Origin: Willaertia magna
Lineage: Eukaryota; Heterolobosea; Eutetramitea; Acrasida; Naegleriidae
Length of the DNA: 64,000 bases
Direction of reading: 5' to 3'
NCBI GenBank assembly: GCA_902984215.1
Contig: CADWAF010004819.1
Coordinates: 16,328 to 80,327 of the forward strand
Below the pieces are notes generated by a model, which did no database searches, was not told the origin of the DNA, and worked only from the letters and a program-made list of their open reading frames with translations. Of the stretch, positions 42,092 through 53,572 are shown piece by piece (position 1 is the first letter of the stretch; each line of letters opens with the position of its first letter). The position numbers were made by a program, and so were the translations under genes.

Positions 42092-42844
42092 TTAAACCAA
42101 ATTACTTCTTGGAGCAATTTTAAAATTTAATTCCTTTCTTACCTCTTCTAAAGGTTTATCTAAATAATACTTTTCAAAATAAACACCCATCAAGAATTTA
42201 CATTGCGTTCCACATTCAATAGCCCATGGAACAAAAACTGTAGCCAATTCTTTTTGTTGTTCAAAAGTTAAAGTAAATAAAGGTGCTCCAGTTCCACTTA
42301 AGAAAGTCATTGGTAATCTTGTTTGGAAGAATTCAATCCATTTAACAATTATTTCAGCATAAACACTTGGTGGTAGATCTGCTAATACATGAAAATAATC
42401 ATGTGTTTGTCTATATCTCATCATTATATAAGCTAATTCTTCATCATCTACAAATCTAACAGGTGGTCTTTCACTTGGTTTAAATGCATTAGTTGTCATA
42501 AATTTATAATATGCTCCACCAAATGTGTCAGGAGGTAAGGTTGATAAATATTCCCAAAATTTAGGATTTGTTTTTTCCGATATATCAGGTCTTTCTTTTA
42601 ATATTTCGTTACCTTGTTTTGTTAAAATCATTTGACTTTTAACCCATTGAAGTGAAGGTGTTCCAGTTGTTTCACCTAATGCACCAACCATATCTGTTCG
42701 CAATGGGTTTATTAAAGATATTGCACTAGCTCCGGCTGTGATTAATGCTTTTTGAAAAATAGTAGTTGGATAGTGAGAGGTATATAATTTATTGGTTGAT
42801 GGTGAAAGAACAATATCGGCCAAGCCTTTAAGAATTCTACTCAT
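42092..42844 (-). CDS. COQ4: COQ4, ubiquinone biosynthesis
   Basis: A 250-residue mitochondrial protein of the coenzyme Q synthome. The zinc-binding motif HDxxHx11E is intact: H148, D149, H152 and E164 (HDYFHVLADLP). Flanking segments ALGETTG, DTFGGAYYKFM and RYRQTHD fit the family. The N-terminus lacks a long presequence but is basic and hydrophobic enough to be a target signal. COQ4 acts on the aromatic ring precursor and organises the complex. Confidence 0.92.
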   Translation of the reverse strand: MSRILKGLADIVLSPSTNKLYTSHYPTTIFQKALITAGASAISLINPLRTDMVGALGETTGTPSLQWVKSQMILTKQGNEILKERPDISEKTNPKFWEYLSTLPPDTFGGAYYKFMTTNAFKPSERPPVRFVDDEELAYIMMRYRQTHDYFHVLADLPPSVYAEIIVKWIEFFQTRLPMTFLSGTGAPLFTLTFEQQKELATVFVPWAIECGTQCKFLMGVYFEKYYLDKPLEEVRKELNFKIAPRSNLV

Positions 42845-42924
42845 TTTTTCTTTGAATTTATTAATTTGGACAATTTTTATTGTCTACAACAATCTTTTAA
42901 TTATTATTATTACATTATAATTTA

Positions 42925-45293
42925 TTACTCTAATTCTACTTGTGTTGCGAGAACATCATCATTGAATGAGATGGTTCTTCTTGATTTTTGGTCTTTGAAT
43001 TTAGTGACATCTTGCTCGATTTCTGTTAGTAATTTTTGTTGTTCATCTGTCAAAATTTTATCACCAACCGCTCTCTTTACAATATCCAAAATTCTTTGTA
43101 AATTTTCGTTTGGTGTCTCTTCATCTAAAATTACATCTAATTGGGTAGTTTCATTTGGGAAATATTTTGTGATAGTTTTTGTTAAATCTTCTTCTTTTTC
43201 TTCTTCTAATAAGATAGCACTTGAAAAGTATTCTTCTTCAAGGTCTTCTGTACGAGCAAAAGAACCATCAAGTATTGAACTACTATCATCTTCTTGAGAA
43301 GCATCAGATCCTAATTTTTCTTTCATTCTTTCCTCACGTAAAGAGAAGAAAGAGTCTTCCATAATGGTGGTAAATACATTCATTACAATACAAATAAATA
43401 TTCCAATAAAAATATATAAATAAACTCTAGAACAAATAGCAATAAATACACTATATCCAAATAATTGGTCGAAAGTATCACGCATGTTATCGGCTTAATA
43501 AAAAATAAATTAAGGTAAATAGTAATAAAGGTACTTACCAAAAAGTAAAGAAAATTGAGTAATAAATGATTCCTGCATATCTTGGTAATATCTAGAAAAT
43601 TCTCCAAACATCATGGCAGAAAACATACAAAATCCAAAATACAAAGGAAGTGCTGAAATTAAGAAACGAATGACTTGTGGTAAACCTTTTGTAAAAGCTT
43701 TTGTAAATAAGTAAAAATCTGGGGCAAATTGGAAAAATCTAATTGTACTACACCAAGCAAGCAAAGATCCCAAACCAACAAAGAAACCCATGCTATGAAT
43801 ATTACCAGGGAAGAACACTGACAATTGTAAATATATTAAAGTATTAAAAGCTACTTACAAATTAAGAAAAATGCAACAATGTTTACAACATGTTGTGTGA
43901 TTGAAAATAAATACCATGGTGAAATAAATTTAGGAAGATCGAATATTCCAATTCTTGCACCTTCTCTTAATTTTCTTACTACTCTTCTTAAAACAGGACT
44001 TTGTCCAACAGGAGAACTCACCTTTTTTTCTAATTTTCTAATTTTTTGGAATAAACGAAATCTGTGCACAACTGACTTAATATCCAAGAATAGTGCAACA
44101 ACACTAAATAAACCATTCAAAAGAGCAAACCAAACTACTGGCTTATAAAACTCCATATAAATTGCTCTGTCTGTTACAGTACACACATCATATTCACGGG
44201 TTAAAATTAATGGTAACTGGAATTCAAAATTCAGTAATGACAATGCTCATTAATAACTTACCTTTCCACCTTGTTTACCTAAATAACTCTTTTTAACTTC
44301 AAATTTAATACACTCTGCAAAATTGTTAACAGAATAGTGTGACCAATCCAATCCAATTAAAGAAAATTTAAGTTCAATTGTGTCTAAGGTATCAAAAAAC
44401 TCTCTTGTACCTTTTTCTAATCTTTCTTTAAATTTAGTACCAAGTGGTTCATCAGCGGTCAAATAATCTTCTTCCTCAATTATGGGACCTCTACTAAATT
44501 GTTCACTTACAGATGCATTGTGAATGAAATCTCTAGGATTATTAGTATACAATTTGTAAAGTATTTTTGGTGGCCTCACTAAGTCAGGCCTTTTATTGTC
44601 TCTGTCAAATACCCAAATATTTACGTTTTTGCGCGGAAATTCATAAAACTTTAATTGAAATTGTTAATATTAAAATAAACATAAAACATACAGTTTCTAC
44701 TGTCTTTTTGATATCGCTTACAACATCTTCATATTCTAAAAGATAACTAGTATAATGGCCAGCTACATTGCTTTCAATGCTCTCAAAACCTGCAGGTAAA
44801 AATGTGTTAGAAAAGGTAGCATCTACTGTTAAGAAAAAGGCTTGGTGTGTTTGCGTAAAAAGTACAATTTCAACCGTTATAACTACAAGTAATATAACAT
44901 GAATAATTAATTTCCATGGAAATCTAAAATTATTTCAATCTAGTTAAATAGTTAATGAGTAAATGATACTAACCTTCCATATCGGAGTAATTTATCAATA
45001 GGTCCAGTAGCCAAACGAGTTCCGTATTGAGTAGAATATTGTTTGGTTCTCTCTTTCATTTCATTTCTCTTCGATTTAAACCAAGATAAAAAGGAAGTAT
45101 GCTCCTTTTTCTTTTTAACAGATTTATTTGAAGTAGTTTTATTATAATTACTACCATCATCACTATCATCTTTAGTTTTAGAAATAAAGGTAGATTTCAA
45201 AGCATTCATGCTCCCATTATTGTCATTCACTTGGTAATAATGAGTACTCTCCGTTAACTCAATTTCATCTTGATCCTGATTGTTGTTTGCCAT
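42925..45293 (-). CDS. Mucolipin-like (TRPML) channel, six exons
   Basis: Minus-strand exons 45293-44974, 44923-44692, 44648-44262, 44216-43859, 43817-43539 and 43493-42925 give 714 residues over introns of 41-50 nt, all phases consistent. Six hydrophobic spans are visible: the first near residues 107-130, then a long luminal domain, then five in the second half. The pore-like stretch FSLLFADNM sits at an exon join, where mucolipins carry NGDD between the pore helices. TRPML channels release Ca2+/Fe2+ from endolysosomes. No dileucine-type luminal or C-terminal sorting motif was checked in detail. The C-terminal tail is acidic, coiled coil. Polycystin-like channels are the alternative. Confidence 0.7.
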
Positions 45294-45545
45294 TTTTTCA
45301 TTATAATGAAATAGCCTTGCGTGAATTTTGAGTTGTTACTTGGAACGGAAGGAGATAATTTTCGTTGTAGATATTGTTAGGGGTTCATGTTTTTGACAGT
45401 AAATTTTTATTGGCTAATGGAGTGAGTTTTATGTGAAATTTTCTTGAACTTGTATTACAAAAAGTGTTACAAAATTTTGGTTATTATTAATATTACAAAG
45501 GTTTTAAAAAAATATTTGTAATTATAATACTATTATAATTATTAT

Positions 45546-46407
45546 TTACATTAGTAAACAACATGATTCTCTAGAAGATGAAGATTGAGTTTTAGATCCG
45601 TGATGTTTTGAATTTTTCTTTTTCTCAAATATCTGTTTAGCTAAATACATAAATGTTTCCTCTACGTTTGTTTTATATTTTGCAGATGTTTCATAAACCC
45701 TTATCCCAAACTTTTCTCCTGTTAAATATTTTACAAAATTATAAAATTACAATAAAATTACATAAATTTCTTAAATAAAGGCCCACTTACCTAATTGTTG
45801 TAAACTAGATAGAGGCACCCTACGTTCATTCTCTAAATCAATCTTATTACCTACAACTACAATTGGTAAAGTAGCTCCTAGTTTATATTCTTCTCCTTCT
45901 TCAATTGGTAAATCTTTTGCTCTAATAATTTGATCTAAAATTTCATGAATTTCATGAAAAGATTGTTCAGAAGTTATTGAATAAACTAATAAAAAACCTT
46001 CACCGTTTTTTACATAACTATCTCTTAAACTCGTTAGTCTTAATTAATTAACATTGAACAATAATAATTATTTGTATAAACATTTGTGTCAATAACTTAC
46101 TCTTCTTGACCTGCTGTATCCAAAATATCCAAAGTTAGAGGTACACCATCCACAGAAACTTCTTTTTTATAGGAATCCTCTAACGTTGGATCATAACTAT
46201 TATTCAGTTAATAATTTGAAATCGTGATTTGTAAAAAATAAAAAATAATTTTTTAACAATAATTAAAACATACATTTCCATAAAAACAGATTGTATGAAT
46301 TGTAAAATTATTGCACTTTTTCCGACACCTCCAGCTCCTAAAACAACTATCTTTTGTTTTGTTTTAGCTTCTACTCCAGTGTTGTTTGATCTCTCTTTTC
46401 TTGGCAT
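45546..46407 (-). CDS. Ras-family small GTPase, four exons
   Basis: Minus-strand exons 46407-46274, 46196-46101, 46038-45791 and 45718-45546, with introns of 77, 62 and 72 nt, give 216 residues. G motifs: GAGGVGKS (24-31), DTAGQE, NKID and ETSAK. The effector-side [12 protein letters not shown] and the segment [17 protein letters not shown] resemble Ras and Rap. The C-terminus ends CLLM, a CaaX box for farnesylation or geranylgeranylation, with an upstream Cys that could be palmitoylated. Plasma-membrane signalling is expected. Confidence 0.92.
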
Positions 46408-46947
46408 GTTTTTGTTTTGTGTGTTGATATGTAACAGCAGTTAGTTATCCATACAATTTTTTGGTGTGTTCTTTTTGAACATTTGACAAGAGATGAATAT
46501 ACAAAAGCAAGAATAGAAGTTAGTGAAGCGCAAGATGGAGAACAGACACAATCGTAACATTACATTGTACTAATGAAACATTGATGACAAGGTACATTGA
46601 AATCAATTTTTTATTAAGTGTGAAGGTAACCTGTGAAATTTTAAAATATTGTACTTTACGCAAAGAGTTACCCAAGCGAAATGATTAAATAATTGAAACA
46701 TAATAATGTTGCAAACAAACGCGCCACCAACAATGACAAAACTATAAATTTAGAATTTTCCTAATCGTTGCATTAGATAACTACTAAGTTGTCTGCAGTG
46801 GCAAACTAATGTAATTCATATTTTATCTTAAGCTCAGTCAAATGCTTTGTTTTTTGTGAAGTGCGTTTTACCCTCATTTTTTCATTGTAAATAACAGTTG
46901 AGCAAATTTTTATTGTTTTTGAAAAAAAAATAAGTCAAAAAGGAATA
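46408..46947. other. Divergent intergenic region upstream of RPS2
   Basis: A 540-nt spacer between the Ras start and RPS2, long for this window. I see a TGATGA-like C box near 46580 but no matching CTGA D box within a plausible distance, so no snoRNA is called. The 3' part is A+T-rich with an A-run directly before the RPS2 ATG region. Confidence 0.45.
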
Positions 46948-47808
46948 ATGTCCACTCCAACTGGCGAACAACAACCAACTGAACAAGGTGAAAGAAGAAC
47001 CAGAGGTACCTTTGGAAGAAGAGAAGGTGGTGATAGAAATGATAGAAGAGGTGGTGATAGAAGAGGAGGTAGAAAACAAAAGAGAGCAGAACCTCAAGAT
47101 GAAGAATTAAAATCATGGGTACCAGTCACTAAATTAGGTAGATTAGTTAGAGAAGGAAAATTCAAAACATTAGAAGAAATCTTTGTCCACTCTCTCCCAA
47201 TCAAAGAACATCAAATTATCAATGTTTTCTTAGGAAAGAAATTATCTGATGATGTCATGAAAATCTCTCCAGTTCAAAAGCAAACTACTGCAGGTCAAAG
47301 AACCCGTTTCAAGGCTGTTGTAGTTGTTGGTGATTCTGAACATCATTGCGGTTTAGGTGTTAAGGTATCTTCTGAAGTTGCTACTGCTATCAGAGGTGCA
47401 ATCATTCTTGCTAAATTATCTATTGTTCCAACCAGAAAGGGATATTGGGGTAACAAGATCGGTGAACCTCACACCGTTCCATGTAAATTAACTGGTAAAT
47501 GCGGTTCTGTTAGAGTTAGATTAGTTCCAGCACCAAGAGGTTCAGGTTTAGTTGCATCTCCTGTTCCAAAGAAACTTTTATCCTTAGGTGGTTATACTGA
47601 TGTTTTCACAAGCTCATCAGGTCACACAAAGACATTAGCTAACTTCGTTAAAGCAACTTTCGATGCAATCAAGAAGACTTATGCTTTCAAGACACCAGAT
47701 ATGTGGAAGGCAAATCCATTACCATCATCTCCATATCAAGTTTACTCTGATATTTTAGCAAAGAAGGAAGAAAAGAAATCTTTCAAAAAATTCAGTAACA
47801 ACCATTAA
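46948..47808 (+). CDS. RPS2: 40S ribosomal protein S2 (uS5)
   Basis: A 286-residue uS5 protein. An Arg/Gly-rich N-terminus ([14 protein letters not shown] and similar) precedes the S5 core: [17 protein letters not shown], the central [38 protein letters not shown], and [14 protein letters not shown]. Length matches other eukaryotic S2. Codon usage is less A/T-biased at third positions than neighbours (frequent -TC and -CC codons), as expected for a highly expressed gene. Intronless. Confidence 0.97.
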   Translation: MSTPTGEQQPTEQGERRTRGTFGRREGGDRNDRRGGDRRGGRKQKRAEPQDEELKSWVPVTKLGRLVREGKFKTLEEIFVHSLPIKEHQIINVFLGKKLSDDVMKISPVQKQTTAGQRTRFKAVVVVGDSEHHCGLGVKVSSEVATAIRGAIILAKLSIVPTRKGYWGNKIGEPHTVPCKLTGKCGSVRVRLVPAPRGSGLVASPVPKKLLSLGGYTDVFTSSSGHTKTLANFVKATFDAIKKTYAFKTPDMWKANPLPSSPYQVYSDILAKKEEKKSFKKFSNNH

Positions 47809-47936
47809 ATAATTTAATAAACCTAAAATATTTAAAATTCAAAAATTATTTTGATTCTTTGCTCTTTCCTCCATGGATGGCTTTGGAGGTCTGAGTTCAA
47901 TGAAGTGATGCGTTAATACGATTTCATTCTCAAAAA

Positions 47937-49650
47937 ATGTCTGAAACGAAGAACACACTTCCTCCCAACATTCAACAAATGCTTGACGAGCAAAGAAGGA
48001 GGATGGAGCAAATAATGGCATCAAGACAGACCATGAAGTTTGAAGATACCAAAAACTTTTTAAAAGAAAACAAACCTAGTAGTTCCGATAATAAAACTCA
48101 AGAAAAACAAAAAGAAGAAAATAATAGTACAAATCAAGAAGACAAAGTTGAAAAAACAAAAGTGGAAGAACAACCAAAAGATGATAATCTGGAAATATTA
48201 ACAAAAAAAGAAGATAAAAAGGAAGATAAAAAGGAAAATAATAATGGAATATCAAATAGTAATAATTCTACAAAGCCTTCGGAGCCAAAAGAAGAGATCA
48301 AAGTTGAAAAACCAATCCCGAAAGAAGAAAAGTTAACTATCGTGGAAGAAAAAGTTGTAACTGTTGAAACTTCAGTTCAACAAACATCTTCTACAACACC
48401 TAATGATACTACCGCAATAATAAATGAAAAACCAAAAGAAACAACTACCTCCATTAAAATAGAAACACAATCATCTCCAGTTAAAAAAATAGAAAAAGAA
48501 TTAGTGAAAGAACAAATAAAAGAAAATCAAGTTGAACAACCAAGTATTAAAACAAAAACAATAACTGAAAGTAAAGAAACTAATATAATAAGTTTAATTA
48601 TTATTTGTTTAATTAGTGGATTTGTAGGATCATCAATTAATAATTTTATTCCAAAAGAATATTCTTCAATTTCTTTACTTTTATTTTCTTTAATTTTACT
48701 AATTAGTTTATTTTTTGGATCTAAAATCATTGGTTTTACTAAAACTATTGAAATTGAAGAAAGAAATAGAGAAGAACATATTAATTTAAATCAACCACCT
48801 TTGATAGTAAAGAAAACTACATTTTCTAATAATCTTATTGAAAAGAATGATAAAAATAATGAAGAAACAGGAATGGATAATAAACATTATGTTTCTGAAG
48901 ATATTCAAAAGAAATTTGGAGATGCAGGTGAAGATATTATTAATGTAGATATTAAGGCAGATAGTTTATTAAAAAAGAAAGAACATGAAATTGATCAATC
49001 ATTATTTGATGATAGTGATGATGAATTAGAAGAAAATAAAAACGAAGAAGATAATAAAAAAAGAATTGGTATTCATATGAGTAAAGATGAGATTGATGAA
49101 ATACAAAATGGATTGAATGATTTAAGTAGTGATGATGATGAACCAATAATTGGGAAATTAGATAATGATATATCTACTTCTAAAGAAATGCTTGCTAAGA
49201 AGAATATTGTAGATGAAATTGAATTTGGAAAATATTCTAAATTATTGAAAGAGAAGAAGAAGAAAACTATTCCAATTGTTTTTAGAAATGGAAGTTGGTC
49301 TTTTAAGAAAGATAATTTTAAAAGAGCATTATTGACACGTTCTTTTGATAGTAATGCTTCAAGAAGATCAGTAAGTAATATTATTTAATTCTTAATAATT
49401 AATTGTGAAATAGATAATACCTCATTTAGATCATAAGAAATTATTGACAAATAAATATTTTGATAGAGATTTTAGAACATTTCGTGAAGAAGAATCGAAA
49501 ATAATAACTCAAAGTGCTAAAGAACATTCTAATGAATTGTATTATTTTGGTGTAGATAGTACAAATTTTTCAAATCAAGTTTTTTTGCCTGAAGAAATGC
49601 AAGTAAGGTCTCTTTGTGAAAAACGTGTAAAATCAACTAAAAGAAAGTAA
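47937..49650 (+). CDS. Unrecognised charged membrane protein, two exons
   Basis: Exons 47937-49370 and 49414-49650 join over a 43-nt GTAAGT intron into 556 residues; without splicing the frame would stop at 49388. Residues 1-210 are Lys/Glu-rich and disordered. Two hydrophobic segments lie at about 213-230 and 240-262, probably a hairpin or two-pass anchor. The remainder is acidic, then ends in a Lys/Arg-rich, possibly folded tail. No known domain. The pattern suggests an ER or nuclear-envelope protein with both ends in the cytoplasm. Confidence 0.7.
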
Positions 49651-49818
49651 AACTAAGTTGGCAATAAACTCTAATTTTCGATAAAATTTAAATTATTTGT
49701 TTGTCCTAATCACTTTCTTTTCCTTTATTGTATTGCATTGTCCATTGCTTTATAAAAGAGGAGTTTGGCTGAGATATTAATAAATCATAACTTTTAAAAA
49801 AAGATTTAAGTCAAAGAA

Positions 49819-50042
49819 ATGCCTTTAACACCAATTAGCAGTGGAGTTGTACCTACAACCACAACTACCACAAGCCTTGCTGATCAACAGTTTCAAGATG
49901 GATTTTCTCTTGGTAAGTTTTGTCAACTGTGACAATATTTTGTTAAACTATTTATAAAGGATTTGCCGCTGGTTTTGCGGCAGGAATAGCTTCATTTGCA
50001 CTTGTTCTCTACCTTACATCAAAGAAGAAGAAAGAGATGTAA
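49819..50042 (+). CDS. Small tail-anchored membrane protein, two exons
   Basis: Two short exons (49819-49912 and 49960-50042) with a 47-nt GTAAGT intron encode 58 residues, below usual gene-calling length. A Thr-rich start leads into one hydrophobic span with repeated small residues (GFAAGFAAGIASFALVLYL), ending in KKKKEM. The Gly/Ala pattern is typical of helix pairing. A mitochondrial outer-membrane or ER tail-anchored protein is likely. The splice phase and the clean membrane span across the join support it. Confidence 0.6.
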
Positions 50043-50109
50043 ATTGTAAAATATAATTAATAAACTTTTCTTACAAGGAATGTACAAAAATTAGTATACA
50101 TATGTATTA

Positions 50110-51388
50110 TTACTCATCTAACAGTATATAAATTAATGTTCCCTTAGAAACATTGTATTTAAAGACATTTTCTGATATTTCCACATATTCATTAAAACCT
50201 TTATCCAATATAAACAAATTAGGTACAGCCGTAATTTGATATTCTTGCATAATTAATTCTTTTAATTCTTCAACATTATCACATTTAGGTACTCTAATAA
50301 TTCTCTTTCTTGTTCCTTTTTGTATAAGAAAAGATAATTCTTCTTGAGTTTGAAAATTATTATTGTTTGAAGTAAAACTCGTACTAGCTGTGGTTGGTAC
50401 TAAAAGAGGTTGAGGGGAAACCTCTAAAGGCTGTTGCTGACACATTAATGTTAAGCCCTTTGCAGCCGTATCCACCAAGCTACTATTAGCTACATTATTA
50501 CCAGCCTTCTCTTTCTTAACCTTAGTTTTCCTTTTCTTTTTAGTTGAAGATGACTCTCCAGAATTACTTGAATTATCAACTCTTTTCTTTGTCGGCGATT
50601 CATATTCATTTAAAGTTTCTTGTGGCAATATTAAATTACCTGCACTTGCTGATGAAACTGTAGTAAATAAAGGAGGTGGTGCTAATCCAAGGGTTGGGAT
50701 TGTAGTATCCGATGTTAATGATAATGATGAAGCAGATACTGTTAAGCCTGTATCGGAATGTAACTCTGATACGCTATTGGAACTACCATTTGATGAAGTG
50801 GTAGTATTGTTTGTATTTACTGAAGATATAGTTGTATTAGTTGCTGGAAGATTACGAACAGCTTCTTCTACAATTGGATTCATTCTATTCATTACTCTAT
50901 CATAAAAGTTATTGACCTTAGTCTCCAATTCTTTTGTTTGTATATCCTCGGGACTTAGGGATGTAGAATCTGGATCGGATGTGGTTGTATCAGCTTGATC
51001 TTGTGGTTGTTGTTGTTCAGATAAATATTGAGGATTAGCTATGTCTGTTACTGCAAACATTTGTAATTCTTCTTTTAAAACAGCCTTTAGTTTATCTTTT
51101 ATTCTCTTTTCACAACCTTGAACTTTTTGAAACAATTCTTCAATTTCTCTATTTCTATCATTAAGAAAAGGGGATTTAACAAGAGGATATTTCTCATATA
51201 TTACATCTAATACACTTTTATAATTTGTTCCGCGAAATAGTTTTTTACAACCTGCAGTATCCTTTGCTAAAAACCATTGAGTTAAACATGTTGAATAATT
51301 AGATTAACTTACAACAAGAAGTATGCAAAAGACGGCATAAGGGACAGATTTGCGAAAAAGACTTTTGTTTGGACCTGTTCTTCCTCAT
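50110..51388 (-). CDS. Nuclear-type protein with N-terminal CxxC and C-terminal ubiquitin-like fold, two exons
   Basis: Minus-strand exons 51388-51313 and 51266-50110, with a 46-nt intron, give 410 residues. The start carries ICPLCRLLHTSC and a further Cys (AGCKK), possibly a small zinc site. A helical region follows, then a Ser/Thr/Asn-rich linker and a basic nuclear signal (KKKRKTKVKKEK). The last 75 residues (RKRIIRVPKCDNVEEL to YILLDE) have the alternating pattern of a PB1 or ubiquitin-like fold. RAWUL-type Polycomb ring proteins end in a similar fold, but no ring is seen. Unassigned. Confidence 0.6.
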
Positions 51389-51853
51389 TTCCTATGGACG
51401 TTTTAACGTTCAAATGTATTTTAAACAGCCACAGGTTCCGCTGTGTTTATTTTTTACGAAATTTACGTTTAGGCGAGACCGCACCATAAATTTTTAAAAG
51501 TTTGAACGGTAGGGCGCCAAACTCATCCAACAAACGCACTCCAAAAACCTTCTTTGTTAGCTCCGGAGTTGAAAAGATGAACATTAAAAGCAAATTTTTA
51601 ATAATAATTTAATAATTAATAAAATAAGAAATTTATACATTATTAATAAATTATATAAAAATATAGTTTTTAATTTTATGTACATAATTTGGTGATAATA
51701 AAATACAAAAAGTGTTATTTAAAAAAATGCCACAAAATTCATTTCAAAGCTTCCTTTTGAAATGACCAATAGACACATAAGTGAAAAAGCTTGAATTTCA
51801 CTTGTGTAGAATATTCCTATTTACATATATTCAGTATTTCTATTTACAGACAT
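51389..51853. other. Intergenic region
   Basis: A 465-nt spacer on the minus strand between the start of one gene and the stop of the RCC1 gene. It should hold a promoter and a 3' UTR. An E2F-like site is listed separately. I see nothing else. Confidence 0.45.
51513..51521 (-). promoter_or_regulatory. E2F-like site
   Basis: On the minus strand this reads TTTGGCGCC, matching TTTSGCGC, about 125 nt upstream of the ATG at 51388. It is the second such motif in a divergent or upstream position in this window. Function is inference. Confidence 0.3.
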
Positions 51854-53572
51854 CTATGGATTAGAACATGCTAACATCTTACAATCACTCATTGATGTAT
51901 TATTATCATCATCGGTAATTATAATATCCAAATCAAAGAAATTATTATCTTGTTCTTCTTCATCAATCATTTCATAAGGTTGATAAGTAAAGAAATATAA
52001 GTTACTGAAAAACTCAATTTCATTTCTAGTTCTTCTGGTCATTGAGTAAATATAAAAACTACAAGTTCTAAATCCAGCAGTTACATTATAATCCAATAAT
52101 GGATATTGTTTTAACTTTTCAGAAATGAAAGGTTCAAATTGTGGTTTTAAATTATATATTGGTTGATCTTTAGAAGTTAATTGTTTTGAACTATTATTAC
52201 CACAAATATATACATCTCTAGTTTTTGAAACAGCAACCATTGAATAGAAACCAACAATATCAACTATTCCTTTACCACTTAATAAGTCACATAATACGAA
52301 ACCATCAGTTGTAAAATTACTACTTCCATGAGTAGTAGTTTCGTCTAAGAAAAGAGCTCTATCATTTGCTGTTCCACATACAAATACTTTATCTTCTTTA
52401 GTTTGAACAAAAGTAGATAAACTACCACACCAAACATTAGTAACAAACTTGTAAGGCTTTGCCTTAGTAACATTTTTGAAAGACATTTCATTACTTATAT
52501 TAACTCTTTCAACAATTCCAGTACCATTTGAATAGAATGGTTCTAATGGCGAAAAAACTGGATATTTCTTTGCTAATGCATTAAATTGATTATCTCCTGC
52601 AGCATATAATATACCATCTTCAGTTAAAAATAGAGAATGATGACTTCCACATGCAATTTTTACAATTTTTAAACCTTTTCCTCCATCATTACATAATCCT
52701 CCTTCTTTTAAAACTGTAACTGGTCTGAATCCTGAAGAAACATTTACATGATTTGGTACACAACCAATTTGATTTTGAATATTTCTACCAGTTCCGTATA
52801 CAACTCCACTTTCAGTTAATACTAATGTATGATAATATCCACATGATACTTGAACAACTTTATCACCACCGAATGTTGATGAAGGGATTAATTTTGGTAA
52901 AGGTTCTCCTACACTCTTCTCTAAACCAAGTTGACCATCACCATTCTTTCCGAAAACTATTATTTCACCAGTTGACATTAAAACTACAGTGTGACCTTCA
53001 CCACTAGCTATTTTCTTTATATAATATGTTGGAGTTAAAGGAAGTACAGGTAATTTTACCTGTTCTACTTTATCCTTTACATCATTAGTGTGACCTAATC
53101 CTAATTCTCCAACGCTATTTGAACCACTTGCATACAAACCATATTTTGTTTGATAGAAAGTAACATTATATCCACAATCTACAGCAATTATATCCATTGG
53201 ATCGAAAGGGAATAAGCCTTGAAAATTTCTTGGAGATATTGGTTGAGAATTTTGCTTTTTAGTTTCATTTTCAATTACATGTTCATGTAAGGCTTTAGGA
53301 GAGATCCATGGAGTACAAGTTAAACTTTGTACACTAAAACGAGAAGTACTACCACTCATGAATACTCTTTCAGGTAAAGATTCAATTGAATTTCTTCTGG
53401 AAAAACTTCCACTAGAATGTAAAAGATTAAAGTTTGAAATCGCACTATCTTTAAAAGAGGATTTAGCAAAGTCATATTCATTATTAGTTCCCGAACTACC
53501 ACTACTACTATTGGTACTAGAGGCAGAAGAGCTTCTTTGATGTACAATTGGTATACCATGAGTTATTGTCAT
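51854..53572 (-). CDS. RCC1-repeat protein, third in the window
   Basis: A 572-residue intronless protein. A Ser-rich N-terminus (about 1-100) precedes RCC1-type blades: GSNSVGELGLG, GEGHTVVLMSTGEIIVFGKNGDGQLGLE, CGYYHTLVLTESGVVYGTGRN and CGSHHSLFLTEDGILYAAGDN. These are better conserved than in the two RCC1 genes at 0.4 and 12.4 kb. The C-terminal 60 residues are acidic. Whether it is a Ran exchange factor or another propeller adaptor cannot be told by eye. Confidence 0.85.
   Translation of the reverse strand: MTITHGIPIVHQRSSSASSTNSSSGSSGTNNEYDFAKSSFKDSAISNFNLLHSSGSFSRRNSIESLPERVFMSGSTSRFSVQSLTCTPWISPKALHEHVIENETKKQNSQPISPRNFQGLFPFDPMDIIAVDCGYNVTFYQTKYGLYASGSNSVGELGLGHTNDVKDKVEQVKLPVLPLTPTYYIKKIASGEGHTVVLMSTGEIIVFGKNGDGQLGLEKSVGEPLPKLIPSSTFGGDKVVQVSCGYYHTLVLTESGVVYGTGRNIQNQIGCVPNHVNVSSGFRPVTVLKEGGLCNDGGKGLKIVKIACGSHHSLFLTEDGILYAAGDNQFNALAKKYPVFSPLEPFYSNGTGIVERVNISNEMSFKNVTKAKPYKFVTNVWCGSLSTFVQTKEDKVFVCGTANDRALFLDETTTHGSSNFTTDGFVLCDLLSGKGIVDIVGFYSMVAVSKTRDVYICGNNSSKQLTSKDQPIYNLKPQFEPFISEKLKQYPLLDYNVTAGFRTCSFYIYSMTRRTRNEIEFFSNLYFFTYQPYEMIDEEEQDNNFFDLDIIITDDDNNTSMSDCKMLACSNP

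Noticed and set aside
46575..46660. TGATGA box suggestive of a C/D snoRNA
   Set aside because: No CTGA D box or terminal stem at a suitable distance.
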